Of a stretch of DNA of 64,000 nt, positions 14,001 through 28,411 are shown piece by piece. The notes under the pieces are model-generated. The model did not search any database. It was not told where the DNA came from and saw only the letters and a program-made list of their open reading frames with translations. A program made the translations under genes and the position numbers. The DNA is from Escallonia rubra. Its lineage: Eukaryota; Streptophyta; Magnoliopsida; Escalloniales; Escalloniaceae. Every line of letters begins with the position of its first letter. Within the stretch, counting starts at the first letter, position 1. The stretch lies in contig JAVXUO010002934.1 in NCBI GenBank assembly GCA_033065855.1, forward strand, positions 1-64,000, in the 5' to 3' direction.

Positions 14001-15056
14001 ATAAATTCTTGGTGCTAGGGCTTCCAAAAGCTGAAGAGCATTATTGTTGTCCTTGTCCTTTTTTTTGAAACATGAATTTAAATTGTTGAACCGCAGTGGA
14101 ACAAAGAACTTTCGTTCAAAGATTAGATTAGATTAGATAACGGCCCTGGCCCTTGGTTGCGTCAAGCCGAGTTTCAAAATCAAAGAGACATGGGACCTGT
14201 GAAAGTAACATCTTTGACTAATATACAAGAGAATATGTGCTTCCATAAGGAGGGAAGGATTCAGGTAGAACTGCGAGCCGATTTAAACCATATTAAAGTA
14301 CACATGCAAATTCTCTTATTTCAAACGACATGTGATTCACGTGTTGTAGGAGCCACAACGAATAAAGTTTTATCCTCCGTGCCTTTTTTTAACAACGGAT
14401 AAAGTGCTTAAAGGTGGAGTCTTGTTCTCTAAGGGTCCTCTTTTGTCGTGGCGAGTGCGCGTCATGACTTTTCCGGATTATGCAAGTCCCTCGCGAATGT
14501 TGAATTTTGATCGGTATCTGTATTTTAATGAAAATTGTAACTTCCATTCATCCCGGTAATTGTGAACAGTATCACGTGAGTAACAAGCGAGAATTATTTT
14601 GTTAGGGAATATTATAGGGTCTTTTGCTCTATAAGTCCAGCTGTACTCCTAATGTAATGACCGTCCCCAAAAAGCTACCGCTGAAGTGTCTCGCATTGAA
14701 GTTATGGTCGAATTTTATTGCGCTTTTCGCTTTGCTTATTATAGATTATATAGATATAACAAAAAATTTGCAGTGGCTATATTATATATTTACTCATAGA
14801 TACATATATGTCTATGCATCATAATTTGTGATTAATTAAAATTATATTTATTCCAAGTGTAATATCACGTTCTTCAAAATGAAATTTAGTATTTTAATTT
14901 TTTATATCCATATTACAAAGTAGTTTTAAGGATATAATAGTCAAAGTTAAGTCATAATAAGTTAGTTCATTAACTAGTTAGAATTTTTAGAATTTTAATT
15001 ATACAATGCTTACTAATATGAAAGTTAACTTATCAAGAAATAAGGACCCCACTCAA
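5029..15056. repeat. Satellite block B (monomers 4-9)
   Basis: These six monomers share AACAACGGATAAAG where most others read AACAACGAATAAAG, and the short GTACACATGC form. Monomers 4 and 9 also share the pair ACCGCTGAAG (others AACGCTGATG). Monomers 4, 5 and 9 share GATGATGTGTCG and ACATATTAGATGG. Monomer 4 has a private 1 bp loss near 5853. Confidence 0.8.
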
Positions 15057-18000
15057 GATAATAGTATTTTTGTTTTTTTAGCTATATGTGTTTGTATGTT
15101 CATATTAAAGAGTGGTTTTAAGGATAAAATAATAAAAACTAAGTCCTAATAAGCTAATTTATTAATTTGTTAGAGTTTCGGAACATTTATAATTTTTTTC
15201 AATTAGATAAGGCTTACTAATATGAAAATTAATTTACCAAGAAATAAGGAACCCATCTAAAATAATATTTCAGGCCTTTAATTAGCGATACTTATAATGG
15301 TTATAATTATATTTCGTATTGAAAACATAATACGATGAGGCGTCAAGCAAAGAAAGTATCTCTGTGATGACGTGTCGCGCAAAGAAGCTCTCACTTCCTT
15401 TATTATATATTAGATAGATTTTGAAGTTAATTGTGGCATTGAACAAAGGCTCAGCTCGGAAATGCGTATCTTATTACGCAGGCTATGTCACACCTCCCTT
15501 TTAAAAAGAAAAAGTGCCAATGATAATGGAATTGGAACTTTGCTCTTTCCTCTACTTTTTCTCCTTTGATGATTTTGGTGGGGTCTGGTATATTGTTTTT
15601 ATTTTTTCCGGAAAAATAAAGTAAAGGATATTTAATAAAATATCATATTCATAGCTTTACATTTTTAAGGCATAAATTCTTGGTGCTAGGGCTTCCAAAA
15701 GCTGAAGAGCATTATTGTTGTCCTTGTCCTTTTTTTTGAAACATGAATTTAAATTGTTGAACCGCAGTGGAACAAAGAACTTTCGTTCAAAGATTAGATT
15801 AGATTAGATAACGGCCCTGGCCCTTGGTTGCGTCAAGCCGAGTTTCAAAATCAAAGAGACATGGGACCTGTGAAAGTAACATCTTTGACTAATATACAAG
15901 AGAATATGTGCTTCCATAAGGAGGGAAGGATTCAGGTAGAACTGCGAGCCGATTTAAACCATATTAAAGTACACATGCAAATTCTCTTATTTCAAACGAC
16001 ATGTGATTCACGTGTTGTAGGAGCCACAACGAATAAAGTTTTATCCTCCGTGCCTTTTTTTAACAACGAATAAAGTGCTTAAAGGTGGAGTCTTGTTCTC
16101 TAAGGGTCCTCTTTTGTCGTGGCGAGTGCGCGTCATGACTTTTCCGGATTATGCAAGTCCCTCGCGAATGTTGAATTTTGATCGGTATCTGTATTTTAAT
16201 GAAAATTGTAACTTCCATTCATCCCGGTAATTGTGAACAGTATCACGTGAGTAACAAGCGAGAATTATTTTGTTAGGGAATATTATAGGGTCTTTTGCTC
16301 TATAAGTCCAGCTGTACTCCTAATGTAATGACCGTCCCCAAAAAGCTAACGCTGATGTGTCTCGCATTGAAGTTATGGTCGAATTTTATTGCGCTTTTCG
16401 CTTTGCTTATTATAGATTATATAGATATAACAAAAAATTTGCAGTGGCTATATTATATATTTACTCATAGATACATATATGTCTATGCATCATAATTTGT
16501 GATTAATTAAAATTATATTTATTCCAAGTGTAATATCATGTTCTTCAAAATGAAATTTAGTATTTTAATTTTTTATATCCATATTACAAAGTAGTTTTAA
16601 GGATATAATAGTCAAAGTTAAGTCATAATAAGTTAGTTCATTAACTAGTTAGAATTTTTAGAATTTTAATTATACAATGCTTACTAATATGAAAGTTAAC
16701 TTATCAAGAAATAAGGACCCCACTCAAGATAATAGTATTTTTGTTTTTTTAGCTATATGTGTTTGTATGTTCATATTAAAGAGTGGTTTTAAGGATAAAA
16801 TAATAAAAACTAAGTCCTAATAAGCTAATTTATTAATTTGTTAGAGTTTCGGAACATTTATAATTTTTTTCAATTAGATAAGGCTTACTAATATGAAAAT
16901 TAATTTACCAAGAAATAAGGAACCCATCTAAAATAATATTTCAGGCCTTTAATTAGCGATACTTATAATGGTTATAATTATATTTCGTATTGAAAACATA
17001 ATACGATGAGGCGTCAAGCAAAGAAAGTATCTCTGTGATGACGTGTCGCGCAAAGAAGCTCTCACTTCCTTTATTATATATTAGATAGATTCTGAAGTTA
17101 ATTGTGGCATTGAACAAAGGCTCAGCTCGGAAATGCGTATCTTATTACGCAGGCTATGTCACACCTCCCTTTTAAAAAGAAAAAGTGCCAATGATAATGG
17201 AATTGGAACTTTGCTCTTTCCTCTACTTTTTCTCCTTTGATGATTTTGGTGGGGTCTGGTATATTGTTTTTATTTTTTCCGGAAAAATAAAGTGAAAGAT
17301 ATTTAATAAAATATCATATTCATAGCTTTACATTTTTAAGGCATAAATTCTTGGTGCTAGGGCTTCCAAAAGCTGAAGAGCATTATTGTTGTCCTTGTCC
17401 TTTTTTTTGAAACATGAATTTAAATTGTTGAACCGCAGTGGAACAAAGAACTTTCGTTCAAAGATTAGATTAGATTAGATAACGGCCCTGGCCCTTGGTT
17501 GCGTCAAGCCGAGTTTCAAAATCAAAGAGACATGGGACCTGTGAAAGTAACATCTTTGACTAATATACAAGAGAATATGTGCTTCCATAAGGAGGGAAGG
17601 ATTCAGGTAGAACTGCGAGCCGATTTAAACCATATTAAAGTACACATGCAAATTCTCTTATTTCAAACGACATGTGATTCACGTGTTGTAGGAGCCACAA
17701 CGAATAAAGTTTTATCCTCCGTGCCTTTTTTTAACAACGAATAAAGTGCTTAAAGGTGGAGTCTTGTTCTCTAAGGGTCCTCTTTTGTCGTGGCGAGTGC
17801 GCGTCATGACTTTTCCGGATTATGCAAGTCCCTCGCGAATGTTGAATTTTGATCGGTATCTGTATTTTAATGAAAATTGTAACTTCCATTCATCCCGGTA
17901 ATTGTGAACAGTATCACGTGAGTAACAAGCGAGAATTATTTTGTTAGGGAATATTATAGGGTCTTTTGCTCTATAAGTCCAGCTGTACTCCTAATGTAAT

Positions 18001-21000
18001 GACCGTCCCCAAAAAGCTAACGCTGATGTGTCTCGCATTGAAGTTATGGTCGAATTTTATTGCGCTTTTCGCTTTGCTTATTATAGATTATATAGATATA
18101 ACAAAAAATTTGCAGTGGCTATATTATATATTTACTCATAGATACATATATGTCTATGCATCATAATTTGTGATTAATTAAAATTATATTTATTCCAAGT
18201 GTAATATCATGTTCTTCAAAAATGAAATTTAGTATTTGAATGTTTTAAAGCCATATTACAAAGTAGTTTTAAGGATATAATAGTCAAAGTTAAGTCATAA
18301 TAAGTTAGTTCATTAACTAGTTAGAATTTTTAGAATTTTAATTATACAATGCTTACTAATATGAAAGTTAACTTATCAAGAAATAAGGACCCCACTCAAG
18401 ATAATAGTATTTTTGTTTTTTTAGCTATATGTGTTTGTATGTTCATATTAAAGAGTGGTTTTAAGGATAAAATAATAAAAACTAAGTCCTAATAAGCTAA
18501 TTTATTAATTTGTTAGAGTTTCGGAACATTTATAATTTTTTTCAATTAGATAAGGCTTACTAATATGAAAATTAATTTACCAAGAAATAAGGAACCCATC
18601 TAAAATAATATTTCAGGCCTTTAATTAGCGATACTTATAATGGTTATAATTATATTTCGTATTGAAAACATAATACGATGAGGCGTCAAGCAAAGAAAGT
18701 ATCTCTGTGATGACGTGTCGCGCAAAGAAGCTCTCACTTCCTTTATTATATATTAGATAGATTTTGAAGTTAATTGTGGCATTGAACAAAGGCTCAGCTC
18801 GGAAATGCGTATCTTATTACGCAGGCTATGTCACACCTCCCTTTTAAAAAGAAAAAGTGCCAATGATAATGGAATTGGAACTTTGCTCTTTCCTCTACTT
18901 TTTCTCCTTTGATGATTTTGGTGGGGTCTGGTATATTGTTTTTATTTTTTCCGGAAAAATAAAGTGAAAGATATTTAATAAAATATCATATTCATAGCTT
19001 TACATTTTTAAGGCATAAATTCTTGGTGCTAGGGCTTCCAAAAGCTGAAGAGCATTATTGTTGTCCTTGTCCTTTTTTTTGAAACATGAATTTAAATTGT
19101 TGAACCGCAGTGGAACAAAGAACTTTCGTTCAAAGATTAGATTAGATTAGATAACGGCCCTGGCCCTTGGTTGCGTCAAGCCGAGTTTCAAAATCAAAGA
19201 GACATGGGACCTGTGAAAGTAACATCTTTGACTAATATACAAGAGAATATGTGCTTCCATAAGGAGGGAAGGATTCAGGTAGAACTGCGAGCCGATTTAA
19301 ACCATATTAAAGTACACATGCAAATTCTCTTATTTCAAACGACATGTGATTCACGTGTTGTAGGAGCCACAACGAATAAAGTTTTATCCTCCGTGCCTTT
19401 TTTTAACAACGAATAAAGTGCTTAAAGGTGGAGTCTTGTTCTCTAAGGGTCCTCTTTTGTCGTGGCGAGTGCGCGTCATGACTTTTCCGGATTATGCAAG
19501 TCCCTCGCGAATGTTGAATTTTGATCGGTATCTGTATTTTAATGAAAATTGTAACTTCCATTCATCCCGGTAATTGTGAACAGTATCACGTGAGTAACAA
19601 GCGAGAATTATTTTGTTAGGGAATATTATAGGGTCTTTTGCTCTATAAGTCCAGCTGTACTCCTAATGTAATGATCGTCCCCAAAAAGCTAACGCTGATG
19701 TGTCTCGCATTGAAGTTATGGTCGAATTTTATTGCGCTTTTCGCTTTGCTTATTATAGATTATATAGATATAACAAAAAATTTGCAGTGGCTATATTATA
19801 TATTTACTCATAGATACATATATGTCTATGCATCATAATTTGTGATTAATTAAAATTATATTTATTCCAAGTGTAATATCACGTTCTTCAAAAATGAAAT
19901 TTAGTATTTTAATTTTTTATATCCATATTACAAAGTAGTTTTAAGGATATAATAGTCAAAGTTAAGTCATAATAAGTTAGTTCATTAACTAGTTAGAATT
20001 TTTAGAATTTTAATTATACAATGCTTACTAATATGAAAGTTAACTTATCAAGAAATAAGGACCCCACTCAAGATAATAGTATTTTTGTTTTTTTAGCTAT
20101 ATGTGTTTGTATGTTCATATTAAAGAGTGGTTTTAAGGATAAAATAATAAAAACTAAGTCCTAATAAGCTAATTTATTAATTTGTTAGAGTTTCGGAACA
20201 TTTATAATTTTTTTCAATTAGATAAGGCTTACTAATATGAAAATTAATTTACCAAGAAATAAGGAACCCATCTAAAATAATATTTCAGGCCTTTAATTAG
20301 CGATACTTATAATGGTTATAATTATATTTCGTATTGAAAACATAATACGATGAGGCGTCAAGCAAAGAAAGTATCTCTGTGATGACGTGTCGCGCAAAGA
20401 AGCTCTCACTTCCTTTATTATATATTAGATAGATTCTGAAGTTAATTGTGGCATTGAACAAAGGCTCAGCTCGGAAATGCGTATCTTATTACGCAGGCTA
20501 TGTCACACCTCCCTTTTAAAAAGAAAAAGTGCCAATGATAATGGAATTGGAACTTTGCTCTTTCCTCTACTTTTTCTCCTTTGATGATTTTGGTGGGGTC
20601 TGGTATATTGTTTTTATTTTTTCCGGAAAAATAAAGTGAAAGATATTTAATAAAATATCATATTCATAGCTTTACATTTTTAAGGCATAAATTCTTGGTG
20701 CTAGGGCTTCCAAAAGCTGAAGAGCATTATTGTTGTCCTTGTCCTTTTTTTTGAAACATGAATTTAAATTGTTGAACCGCAGTGGAACAAAGAACTTTCG
20801 TTCAAAGATTAGATTAGATTAGATAACGGCCCTGGCCCTTGGTTGCGTCAAGCCGAGTTTCAAAATCAAAGAGACATGGGACCTGTGAAAGTAACATCTT
20901 TGACTAATATACAAGAGAATATGTGCTTCCATAAGGAGGGAAGGATTCAGGTAGAACTGCGAGCCGATTTAAACCATATTAAAGTACACATGCAAATTCT

Positions 21001-24000
21001 CTTATTTCAAACGACATGTGATTCACGTGTTGTAGGAGCCACAACGAATAAAGTTTTATCCTCCGTGCCTTTTTTTAACAACGAATAAAGTGCTTAAAGG
21101 TGGAGTCTTGTTCTCTAAGGGTCCTCTTTTGTCGTGGCGAGTGCGCGTCATGACTTTTCCGGATTATGCAAGTCCCTCGCGAATGTTGAATTTTGATCGG
21201 TATCTGTATTTTAATGAAAATTGTAACTTCCATTCATCCCGGTAATTGTGAACAGTATCACGTGAGTAACAAGCGAGAATTATTTTGTTAGGAGAATATT
21301 ATAGGGTCTTTTGCTCTATAAGTCCAGCTGTACTCCTAATGTAATGATCGTCCCCAAAAAGCTAACGCTGATGTGTCTCGCATTGAAGTTATGGTCGAAT
21401 TTTATTGCGCTTTTCGCTTTGCTTATTATAGATTATATAGATATAACAAAAAATTTGCAGTGGCTATATTATATATTTACTCATAGATACATATATGTCT
21501 ATGCATCATAATTTGTGATTAATTAAAATTATATTTATTCCAAGTGTAATATCATTTTCTTCAAAATGAAATATAGTATTTTAATTTTTTATATCCATAT
21601 TACAAAGTAGTTTTAAGGATATAATAGTCAAAGTTAAGTCATAATAAGTTAGTTCATTAACTAGTTAGAATTTTTAGAATTTTAATTATACAATGCTTAC
21701 TAATATGAAAGTTAACTTATCAAGAAATAAGGACCCCACTCAAGATAATAGTATTTTTGTTTTTTTAGCTATATGTGTTTGTATGTTCATATTAAAGAGT
21801 GGTTTTAAGGATAAAATAATAAAAACTAAGTCCTAATAAGCTAATTTATTAATTTGTTAGAGTTTCGGAACATTTATAATTTTTTTCAATTAGATAAGGC
21901 TTACTAATATGAAAATTAATTTACCAAGAAATAAGGAACCCATCTAAAATAATATTTCAGGCCTTTAATTAGCGATACTTATAATGGTTATAATTATATT
22001 TCGTATTGAAAACATAATACGATGAGGCGTCAAGCAAAGAAAGTATCTCTGTGATGACGTGTCGCGCAAAGAAGCTCTCACTTCCTTTATTATATATTAG
22101 ATAGATTCTGAAGTTAATTGTGGCATTGAACAAAGGCTCAGCTCGGAAATGCGTATCTTATTACGCAGGCTATGTCACACCTCCCTTTTAAAAAGAAAAA
22201 GTGCCAATGATAATGGAATTGGAACTTTGCTCTTTCCTCTACTTTTTCTCCTTTGATGATTTTGGTGGGGTCTGGTATATTGTTTTTATTTTTTCCGGAA
22301 AAATAAAGTGAAAGATATTTAATAAAATATCATATTCATAGCTTTACATTTTTAAGGCATAAATTCTTGGTGCTAGGGCTTCCAAAAGCTGAAGAGCATT
22401 ATTGTTGTCCTTGTCCTTTTTTTTGAAACATGAATTTAAATTGTTGAACCGCAGTGGAACAAAGAACTTTCGTTCAAAGATTAGATTAGATAACGGCCCT
22501 GGCCCTTGGTTGCGTCAAGCCGAGTTTCAAAATCAAAGAGACATGGGACCTGTGAAAGTAACATCTTTGACTAATATACAAGAGAATATGTGCTTCCATA
22601 AGGAGGGAAGGATTCAGGTAGAACTGCGAGCCGATTTAAACCATATTAAAGTACACATGCAAATTCTCTTATTTCAAACGACATGTGATTCACGTGTTGT
22701 AGGAGCCACAACGAATAAAGTTTTATCCTCCGTGCCTTTTTTTAACAACGAATAAAGTGCTTAAAGGTGGAGTCTTGTTCTCTAAGGGTCCTCTTTTGTC
22801 GTGGCGAGTGCGCGTCATGACTTTTCCGGATTATGCAAGTCCCTCGCGAATGTTGAATTTTGATCGGTATCTGTATTTTAATGAAAATTGTAACTTCCAT
22901 TCATCCCGGTAATTGTGAACAGTATCACGTGAGTAACAAGCGAGAATTATTTTGTTAGAGAATATTATAGGGTCTTTTGCTCTATAAGTCCAGCTGTACT
23001 CCTAATGTAATGATCGTCCCCAAAAAGCTAACGCTGATGTGTCTCGCATTGAAGTTATGGTCGAATTTTATTGCGCTTTTCGCTTTGCTTATTATAGATT
23101 ATATAGATATAACAAAAAATTTGCAGTGGCTATATTATATATTTACTCATAGATACATATATGTCTATGCATCATAATTTGTGATTAATTAAAATTATAT
23201 TTATTCCAAGTGTAATATCACGTTCTTCAAAAATGAAATTTAGTATTTTAATTTTTTATATCCATATTACAAAGTAGTTTTAAGGATATAATAGTCAAAG
23301 TTAAGTCATAATAAGTTAGTTCATTAACTAGTTAGAATTTTTAGAATTTTAATTATACAATGCTTACTAATATGAAAGTTAACTTATCAAGAAATAAGGA
23401 CCCCACTCAAGATAATAGTATTTTTGTTTTTTTAGCTATATGTGTTTGTATGTTCATATTAAAGAGTGGTTTTAAGGATAAAATAATAAAAACTAAGTCC
23501 TAATAAGCTAATTTATTAATTTGTTAGAGTTTCGGAACATTTATAATTTTTTTCAATTAGATAAGGCTTACTAATATGAAAATTAATTTACCAAGAAATA
23601 AGGAACCCATCTAAAATAATATTTCAGGCCTTTAATTAGCGATACTTATAATGGTTATAATTATATTTCGTATTGAAAACATAATACGATGAGGCGTCAA
23701 GCAAAGAAAGTATCTCTGTGATGACGTGTCGCGCAAAGAAGCTCTCACTTCCTTTATTATATATTAGATAGATTCTGAAGTTAATTGTGGCATTGAACAA
23801 AGGCTCAGCTCGGAAATGCGTATCTTATTACGCAGGCTATGTCACACCTCCCTTTTAAAAAGAAAAAGTGCCAATGATAATGGAATTGGAACTTTGCTCT
23901 TTCCTCTACTTTTTCTCCTTTGATGATTTTGGTGGGGTCTGGTATATTGTTTTTATTTTTTCCGGAAAAATAAAGTGAAAGATATTTAATAAAATATCAT

Positions 24001-27000
24001 ATTCATAGCTTTACATTTTTAAGGCATAAATTCTTGGTGCTAGGGCTTCCAAAAGCTGAAGAGCATTATTGTTGTCCTTGTCCTTTTTTTTGAAACATGA
24101 ATTTAAATTGTTGAACCGCAGTGGAACAAAGAACTTTCGTTCAAAGATTAGATTAGATAACGGCCCTGGCCCTTGGTTGCGTCAAGCCGAGTTTCAAAAT
24201 CAAAGAGACATGGGACCTGTGAAAGTAACATCTTTGACTAATATACAAGAGAATATGTGCTTCCATAAGGAGGGAAGGATTCAGGTAGAACTGCGAGCCG
24301 ATTTAAACCATATTAAAGTACACATGCAAATTCTCTTATTTCAAACGACATGTGATTCACGTGTTGTAGGAGCCACAACGAATAAAGTTTTATCCTCCGT
24401 GCCTTTTTTTAACAACGAATAAAGTGCTTAAAGGTGGAGTCTTGTTCTCTAAGGGTCCTCTTTTGTCGTGGCGAGTGCGCGTCATGACTTTTCCGGATTA
24501 TGCAAGTCCCTCGCGAATGTTGAATTTTGATCGGTATCTGTATTTTAATGAAAATTGTAACTTCCATTCATCCCGGTAATTGTGAACAGTATCACGTGAG
24601 TAACAAGCGAGAATTATTTTGTTAGAGAATATTATAGGGTCTTTTGCTCTATAAGTCCAGCTGTACTCCTAATGTAATGATCGTCCCCAAAAAGCTAACG
24701 CTGATGTGTCTCGCATTGAAGTTATGGTCGAATTTTATTGCGCTTTTCGCTTTGCTTATTATAGATTATATAGATATAACAAAAAATTTGCAGTGGCTAT
24801 ATTATATATTTACTCATAGATACATATATGTCTATGCATCATAATTTGTGATTAATTAAAATTATATTTATTCCAAGTGTAATATCACGTTCTTCAAAAA
24901 TGAAATTTAGTATTTTAATTTTTTATATCCATATTACAAAGTAGTTTTAAGGATATAATAGTCAAAGTTAAGTCATAATAAGTTAGTTCATTAACTAGTT
25001 AGAATTTTTAGAATTTTAATTATACAATGCTTACTAATATGAAAGTTAACTTATCAAGAAATAAGGACCCCACTCAAGATAATAGTATTTTTGTTTTTTT
25101 AGCTATATGTGTTTGTATGTTCATATTAAAGAGTGGTTTTAAGGATAAAATAATAAAAACTAAGTCCTAATAAGCTAATTTATTAATTTGTTAGAGTTTC
25201 GGAACATTTATAATTTTTTTCAATTAGATAAGGCTTACTAATATGAAAATTAATTTACCAAGAAATAAGGAACCCATCTAAAATAATATTTCAGGCCTTT
25301 AATTAGCGATACTTATAATGGTTATAATTATATTTCGTATTGAAAACATAATACGATGAGGCGTCAAGCAAAGAAAGTATCTCTGTGATGACGTGTCGCG
25401 CAAAGAAGCTCTCACTTCCTTTATTATATATTAGATAGATTTTGAAGTTAATTGTGGCATTGAACAAAGGCTCAGCTCGGAAATGCGTATCTTATTACGC
25501 AGGCTATGTCACACCTCCCTTTTAAAAAGAAAAAGTGCCAATGATAATGGAATTGGAACTTTGCTCTTTCCTCTACTTTTTCTCCTTTGATGATTTTGGT
25601 GGGGTCTGGTATATTGTTTTTATTTTTTCCGGAAAAATAAAGTGAAAGATATTTAATAAAATATCATATTCATAGCTTTACATTTTTAAGGCATAAATTC
25701 TTGGTGCTAGGGCTTCCAAAAGCTGAAGAGCATTATTGTTGTCCTTGTCCTTTTTTTTGAAACATGAATTTAAATTGTTGAACCGCAGTGGAACAAAGAA
25801 CTTTCGTTCAAAGATTAGATTAGATAACGGCCCTGGCCCTTGGTTGCGTCAAGCCGAGTTTCAAAATCAAAGAGACATGGGACCTGTGAAAGTAACATCT
25901 TTGACTAATATACAAGAGAATATGTGCTTCCATAAGGAGGGAAGGATTCAGGTAGAACTGCGAGCCGATTTAAACCATATTAAAGTACACATGCAAATTC
26001 TCTTATTTCAAACGACATGTGATTCACGTGTTGTAGGAGCCACAACGAATAAAGTTTTATCCTCCGTGCCTTTTTTTAACAACGAATAAAGTGCTTAAAG
26101 GTGGAGTCTTGTTCTCTAAGGGTCCTCTTTTGTCGTGGCGAGTGCGCGTCATGACTTTTCCGGATTATGCAAGTCCCTCGCGAATGTTGAATTTTGATCG
26201 GTATCTGTATTTTAATGAAAATTGTAACTTCCATTCATCCCGGTAATTGTGAACAGTATCACGTGAGTAACAAGCGAGAATTATTTTGTTAGAGAATATT
26301 ATAGGGTCTTTTGCTCTATAAGTCCAGCTGTACTCCTAATGTAATGATCGTCCCCAAAAAGCTAACGCTGATGTGTCTCGCATTGAAGTTATGGTCGAAT
26401 TTTATTGCGCTTTTCGCTTTGCTTATTATAGATTATATAGATATAACAAAAAATTTGCAGTGGCTATATTATATATTTACTCATAGATACATATATGTCT
26501 ATGCATCATAATTTGTGATTAATTAAAATTATATTTATTCCAAGTGTAATATCACGTTCTTCAAAAATGAAATTTAGTATTTTAATTTTTTATATCCATA
26601 TTACAAAGTAGTTTTAAGGATATAATAGTCAAAGTTAAGTCATAATAAGTTAGTTCATTAACTAGTTAGAATTTTTAGAATTTTAATTATACAATGCTTA
26701 CTAATATGAAAGTTAACTTATCAAGAAATAAGGACCCCACTCAAGATAATAGTATTTTTGTTTTTTTAGCTATATGTGTTTGTATGTTCATATTAAAGAG
26801 TGGTTTTAAGGATAAAATAATAAAAACTAAGTCCTAATAAGCTAATTTATTAATTTGTTAGAGTTTCGGAACATTTATAATTTTTATCAATTAGATAAGG
26901 CTTACTAATATGAAAATTAATTTACCAAGAAATAAGGAACCCATCTAAAATAATATTTCAGGCCTTTAATTAGCGATACTTATAATGGTTATAATTATAT

Positions 27001-28411
27001 TTCGTATTGAAAACATAATACGATGAGGCGTCAAGCAAAGAAAGTATCTCTGTGATGACGTGTCGCGCAAAGAAGCTCTCACTTCCTTTATTATATATTA
27101 GATAGATTTTGAAGTTAATTGTGGCATTGAACAAAGGCTCAGCTCGGAAATGCGTATCTTATTACGCAGGCTATGTCACACCTCCCTTTTAAAAAGAAAA
27201 AGTGCCAATGATAATGGAATTGGAACTTTGCTCTTTCCTCTACTTTTTCTCCTTTGATGATTTTGGTGGGGTCTGGTATATTGTTTTTATTTTTTCCGGA
27301 AAAATAAAGTGAAAGATATTTAATAAAATATCATATTCATAGCTTTACATTTTTAAGGCATAAATTCTTGGTGCTAGGGCTTCCAAAAGCTGAAGAGCAT
27401 TATTGTTGTCCTTGTCCTTTTTTTTGAAACATGAATTTAAATTGTTGAACCGCAGTGGAACAAAGAACTTTCGTTCAAAGATTAGATTAGATAACGGCCC
27501 TGGCCCTTGGTTGCGTCAAGCCGAGTTTCAAAATCAAAGAGACATGGGACCTGTGAAAGTAACATCTTTGACTAATATACAAGAGAATATGTGCTTCCAT
27601 AAGGAGGGAAGGATTCAGGTAGAACTGCGAGCCGATTTAAACCATATTAAAGTACACATGCAAATTCTCTTATTTCAAACGACATGTGATTCACGTGTTG
27701 TAGGAGCCACAACGAATAAAGTTTTATCCTCCGTGCCTTTTTTTAACAACGAATAAAGTGCTTAAAGGTGGAGTCTTGTTCTCTAAGGGTCCTCTTTTGT
27801 CGTGGCGAGTGCGCGTCATGACTTTTCCGGATTATGCAAGTCCCTCGCGAATGTTGAATTTTGATCGGTATCTGTATTTTAATGAAAATTGTAACTTCCA
27901 TTCATCCCGGTAATTGTGAACAGTATCACGTGAGTAACAAGCGAGAATTATTTTGTTAGAGAATATTATAGGGTCTTTTGCTCTATAAGTCCAGCTGTAC
28001 TCCTAATGTAATGATCGTCCCCAAAAAGCTAACGCTGATGTGTCTCGCATTGAAGTTATGGTCGAATTTTATTGCGCTTTTCGCTTTGCTTATTATAGAT
28101 TATATAGATATAACAAAAAATTTGCAGTGGCTATATTATATATTTACTCATAGATACATATATGTCTATGCATCATAATTTGTGATTAATTAAAATTATA
28201 TTTATTCCAAGTGTAATATCACGTTCTTCAAAAATGAAATTTAGTATTTTAATTTTTTATATCCATATTACAAAGTAGTTTTAAGGATATAATAGTCAAA
28301 GTTAAGTCATAATAAGTTAGTTCATTAACTAGTTAGAATTTTTAGAATTTTAATTATACAATGCTTACTAATATGAAAGTTAACTTATCAAGAAATAAGG
28401 ACCCCACTCAA
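15057..28411. repeat. Satellite blocks C and D (monomers 10-17)
   Basis: Monomers 10-17 carry AACAACGAATAAAG with the short GTACACATGC form. From monomer 11 on they read AAAGTGAAAG where others have AAAGTAAAG(G). Monomers 14-17 (21744-28411) are four consecutive 1667 bp copies with only two GATTA units and look nearly identical to each other, the most homogeneous stretch of the array. Monomers 12-19 share ATGATCGTCC where others have ATGACCGTCC. Confidence 0.8.
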
